Position numbers and translations under genes: made by a program | Part shown: piece after piece, positions 6,172 through 7,875 of the stretch | Layout: each line of letters starts with the position of its first letter | Position numbering within the stretch: position 1 is the first letter of the stretch | Notes under the pieces: model-generated | Database searches by the model: none | What the model was told of the DNA's origin: nothing | What the model saw: only the letters and a program-made list of their open reading frames with translations | From: Bacteroidota bacterium | Lineage (GTDB): Bacteria > Bacteroidota > Bacteroidia > Chitinophagales > Chitinophagaceae | DNA: 7,875 nt | Assembly (NCBI GenBank): GCA_023433755.1 | Contig: JAEYUA010000301.1 | Span: forward strand, 1 to 7,875 | Reading direction: 5' to 3'

Positions 6172-7875
6172 TCAGAGGTGGGGTTTCACCCATACCTTAA
6201 AAAGGAATTTCACTTTCCCGTCTTCAGCCTTTCCGCTTTCATGGAAATTCAGTTCGAAGAAATGATCACCCGCAAAACGAAGCATCTGGAACTGGTTATT
6301 GTTTTGCAAACTGTTGATGGAACTTTGGGTAGTGGTTATTTCAATAAATTTCAAAACACGCTGGCCATATTCCGCTGATACAGGCGTACACTCCACGCAT
6401 TTGAAAACTCTTGACCCAAAAACACCTTCATCATCCAGCAGCCTGCCTCCAACAGTGATCTCAAGATTTCTTAGTTCTTCAAAACTTAAATTTTTGATCA
6501 GCGCGATCCTCTTGTCGATCGGGGCGCTGCCGTTCCTGAAATTATTGGTATTGGCATTTGCTTCTGTTTTGCTGAAGAGTGCTGTAGAAGTGTTGAAGGT
6601 TTTGGACCCTGCCTTCAGGTTCCTGAAATCTATGCTGCCATAGAGGTCTTCTGTTCCGTCAAGATCCCTCACATTACTCACGTCCATTCTTTCCAGTTCC
6701 AGCTCCACATCAAACTTCAGGTCGGTAAGTTCGGGTTGTGTGCAAACCTTGCTCTGGAATTGTGTTGAATAGGAAACAATGGCCTGTACACCATCTTTTA
6801 AAAAATTCATGGAATAGGCAATGGGAACACCCTGGTTATTGGGACCCCAGTTGCGGAGGCTTCCAATCAAAGAGATGAGCTGGTCAAGACTGGTAAGCTG
6901 GGTGGAAGAGTTGGCAGGAATGCCAAGACCACGGCCTACTGCAACCATTTTGCTAACTGTTGAACTGAATTTGGCGCGGGCCTCAGCGCTGACATTTACG
7001 GATACTGATCCCTGGTCTGCCGGACCTGTAACACCAACGGCCTCACTCACGGCGGCGGTCAGTTCGGTAATGGATTTGTCCGATTCAAAATATACAAAGC
7101 CAATGGATCCATACAGCACGCTGGACACATACACAACATTGTTGGGGATATCACTACCGGCAGCAGGACTGAGAAATTTTGTAAAATCTTCATTGGTAGG
7201 AGAGGCGTCGATAGAGTAGAAAGAATAATGCACTTTAAGGAGCAGTCTTGATTTGCTTCCGAAGCTGCTTGCCGAAGCGCTGGCGCTCACATTGGCATTG
7301 GCTCCAACAGGTACACCTGTGAGAATCGTCATCAACTCGGCCGGTACGCTTGCTGACAAATTATATCCAAGTTTTACCGCGAGTTCTTCCTGGGTAGTGG
7401 CCTCAATGTATTCCAGCACCAGGTTCGCCGGGGGATTTGCATTGGCATTGCGGTTGATGATCCTGCTCTGCGCATTTCTGAATGAAGCCTGTGAATAATC
7501 TTCTCCGGGTTCATCACCAATCATTTCAGTTGGATTTTGAGCTGGTCCTGATAATGTAAACAGATTGGCCGATATGCGGTAGGGTTGACGCTGGTAAGAA
7601 GCCGGGGGAATATAAAATCCCATCTGGTTGTTGATGATCCGCGTGGCATCGAGTAAGGCGCCGGGGAAGATGAATTCTGTCTGGTTATACACCGGCAATG
7701 CCTGGTAGTCTATTTTGGCATTTACACTTCTTGTAACACAGGAATAATCGCCATCCTTTACAGGTGACGATACGGTGGTTTGGGGTGGGGTAGAACTGCC
7801 TGATCCACCTCTTATAAGTGATACGGTGGAACGGTTAGTTGACCGGCTTGCATTGGCAATGGTGGTTTTGGGAAC
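6172..7875 (-). CDS. Thiol-activated cytolysin (CDC-like) pore-forming protein, N-terminus beyond window
   Basis: The frame is open through the right edge, giving 567 residues without a start; the TTG at 7698 is an internal leucine. Residues about 1-45 are a Ser/Thr/Pro-rich linker (RGGSGSSTPPQTTVSS), consistent with an exported protein whose signal lies outside. From about 65 the protein follows the cholesterol-dependent cytolysin core: PGALL (71-75), RQPYRIS (96-102), a first small-residue-rich segment (ANANVSASASASS, about 192-204) where TMH1 lies in perfringolysin, YVSSVLYG (249-256, compare YISSVAYG), a second alternating segment near 285-317 (TMH2) and VPIAYSMNFLKD (350-361, compare VPIAYTTNFLKD). 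These are direct resemblances to the perfringolysin core. The C-terminal 190 residues lack the tryptophan-rich undecapeptide and differ from CDC domain 4. The expected role is oligomerisation into a beta-barrel pore in target membranes; the target is unknown. Confidence 0.88.
   Translation of the reverse strand, partial: VPKTTIANASRSTNRSTVSLIRGGSGSSTPPQTTVSSPVKDGDYSCVTRSVNAKIDYQALPVYNQTEFIFPGALLDATRIINNQMGFYIPPASYQRQPYRISANLFTLSGPAQNPTEMIGDEPGEDYSQASFRNAQSRIINRNANANPPANLVLEYIEATTQEELAVKLGYNLSASVPAELMTILTGVPVGANANVSASASASSFGSKSRLLLKVHYSFYSIDASPTNEDFTKFLSPAAGSDIPNNVVYVSSVLYGSIGFVYFESDKSITELTAAVSEAVGVTGPADQGSVSVNVSAEARAKFSSTVSKMVAVGRGLGIPANSSTQLTSLDQLISLIGSLRNWGPNNQGVPIAYSMNFLKDGVQAIVSYSTQFQSKVCTQPELTDLKFDVELELERMDVSNVRDLDGTEDLYGSIDFRNLKAGSKTFNTSTALFSKTEANANTNNFRNGSAPIDKRIALIKNLSFEELRNLEITVGGRLLDDEGVFGSRVFKCVECTPVSAEYGQRVLKFIEITTTQSSINSLQNNNQFQMLRFAGDHFFELNFHESGKAEDGKVKFLFKVWVKPHL

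Noticed and set aside
6115..6378. Small plus-strand open frame starting between lipase and cytolysin
   Set aside because: It starts inside the terminator-like hairpin and runs antisense to the cytolysin 3' end; no protein-like features.
6821..7498. Open frames of 132 and 81 codons opposite the cytolysin
   Set aside because: Alanine/leucine-rich translations are the complement of the Ser/Ala-rich cytolysin codons; there is no start context or family resemblance.
1..7875. Insertion sequence or prophage
   Set aside because: No transposase, integrase, terminal inverted repeats or target duplications were found around any gene.

Overview
The window looks like a piece of a Bacteroidota chromosome, most likely Chitinophagaceae or a near relative. 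Three things point there: promoter-like boxes of the Bacteroidota type (TAnnTTTG) sit just before two genes, Shine-Dalgarno motifs are not obvious, and the proteins themselves (a class 2 dihydroorotate dehydrogenase, a thiolase with an NRYCASGLE active site, a cholesterol-dependent-cytolysin-like protein) have the style of that phylum. The taxonomic call is inferred from sequence character, not from a search.

Layout, left to right. (1) The 3' part of an ABC exporter (+) enters from the left edge and ends at 1190. (2) A stand-alone receiver-domain response regulator (-) converges on it, and the two coding regions overlap by 8 bases. (3) About 400 bases without a gene (1585-2004) hold two diverged direct copies of an intergenic repeat whose ends can fold back on themselves. 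(4) A thiolase (-, 2005-3183) and pyrD (+, 3313-4347) diverge from a 129-base region that carries a promoter-like box for each and a short tandem repeat. (5) A perfect 12-bp hairpin separates pyrD from a convergent secreted class 3 lipase with a C-terminal ricin-like beta-trefoil (-, 4411-6099). (6) Upstream of the lipase on the same strand lies a thiol-activated-cytolysin-like protein (-, 6172 to beyond the right edge), with a terminator-like hairpin between the two.

The left and middle parts are ordinary housekeeping: export, signalling, fatty-acid or ketoacyl-CoA metabolism and pyrimidine synthesis. The right third is the unusual part. It pairs a pore-forming-toxin relative, which keeps the CDC pore-forming core but lacks the recognisable cholesterol-binding undecapeptide and has a different C-terminal domain, with a secreted lipase carrying a probable carbohydrate-binding module. 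Both would act on membranes of other cells or on released lipids, so together they could form a small secreted attack or nutrient-acquisition locus. That joint role is an inference from adjacency. The hairpin between them argues for at least partly separate transcription.
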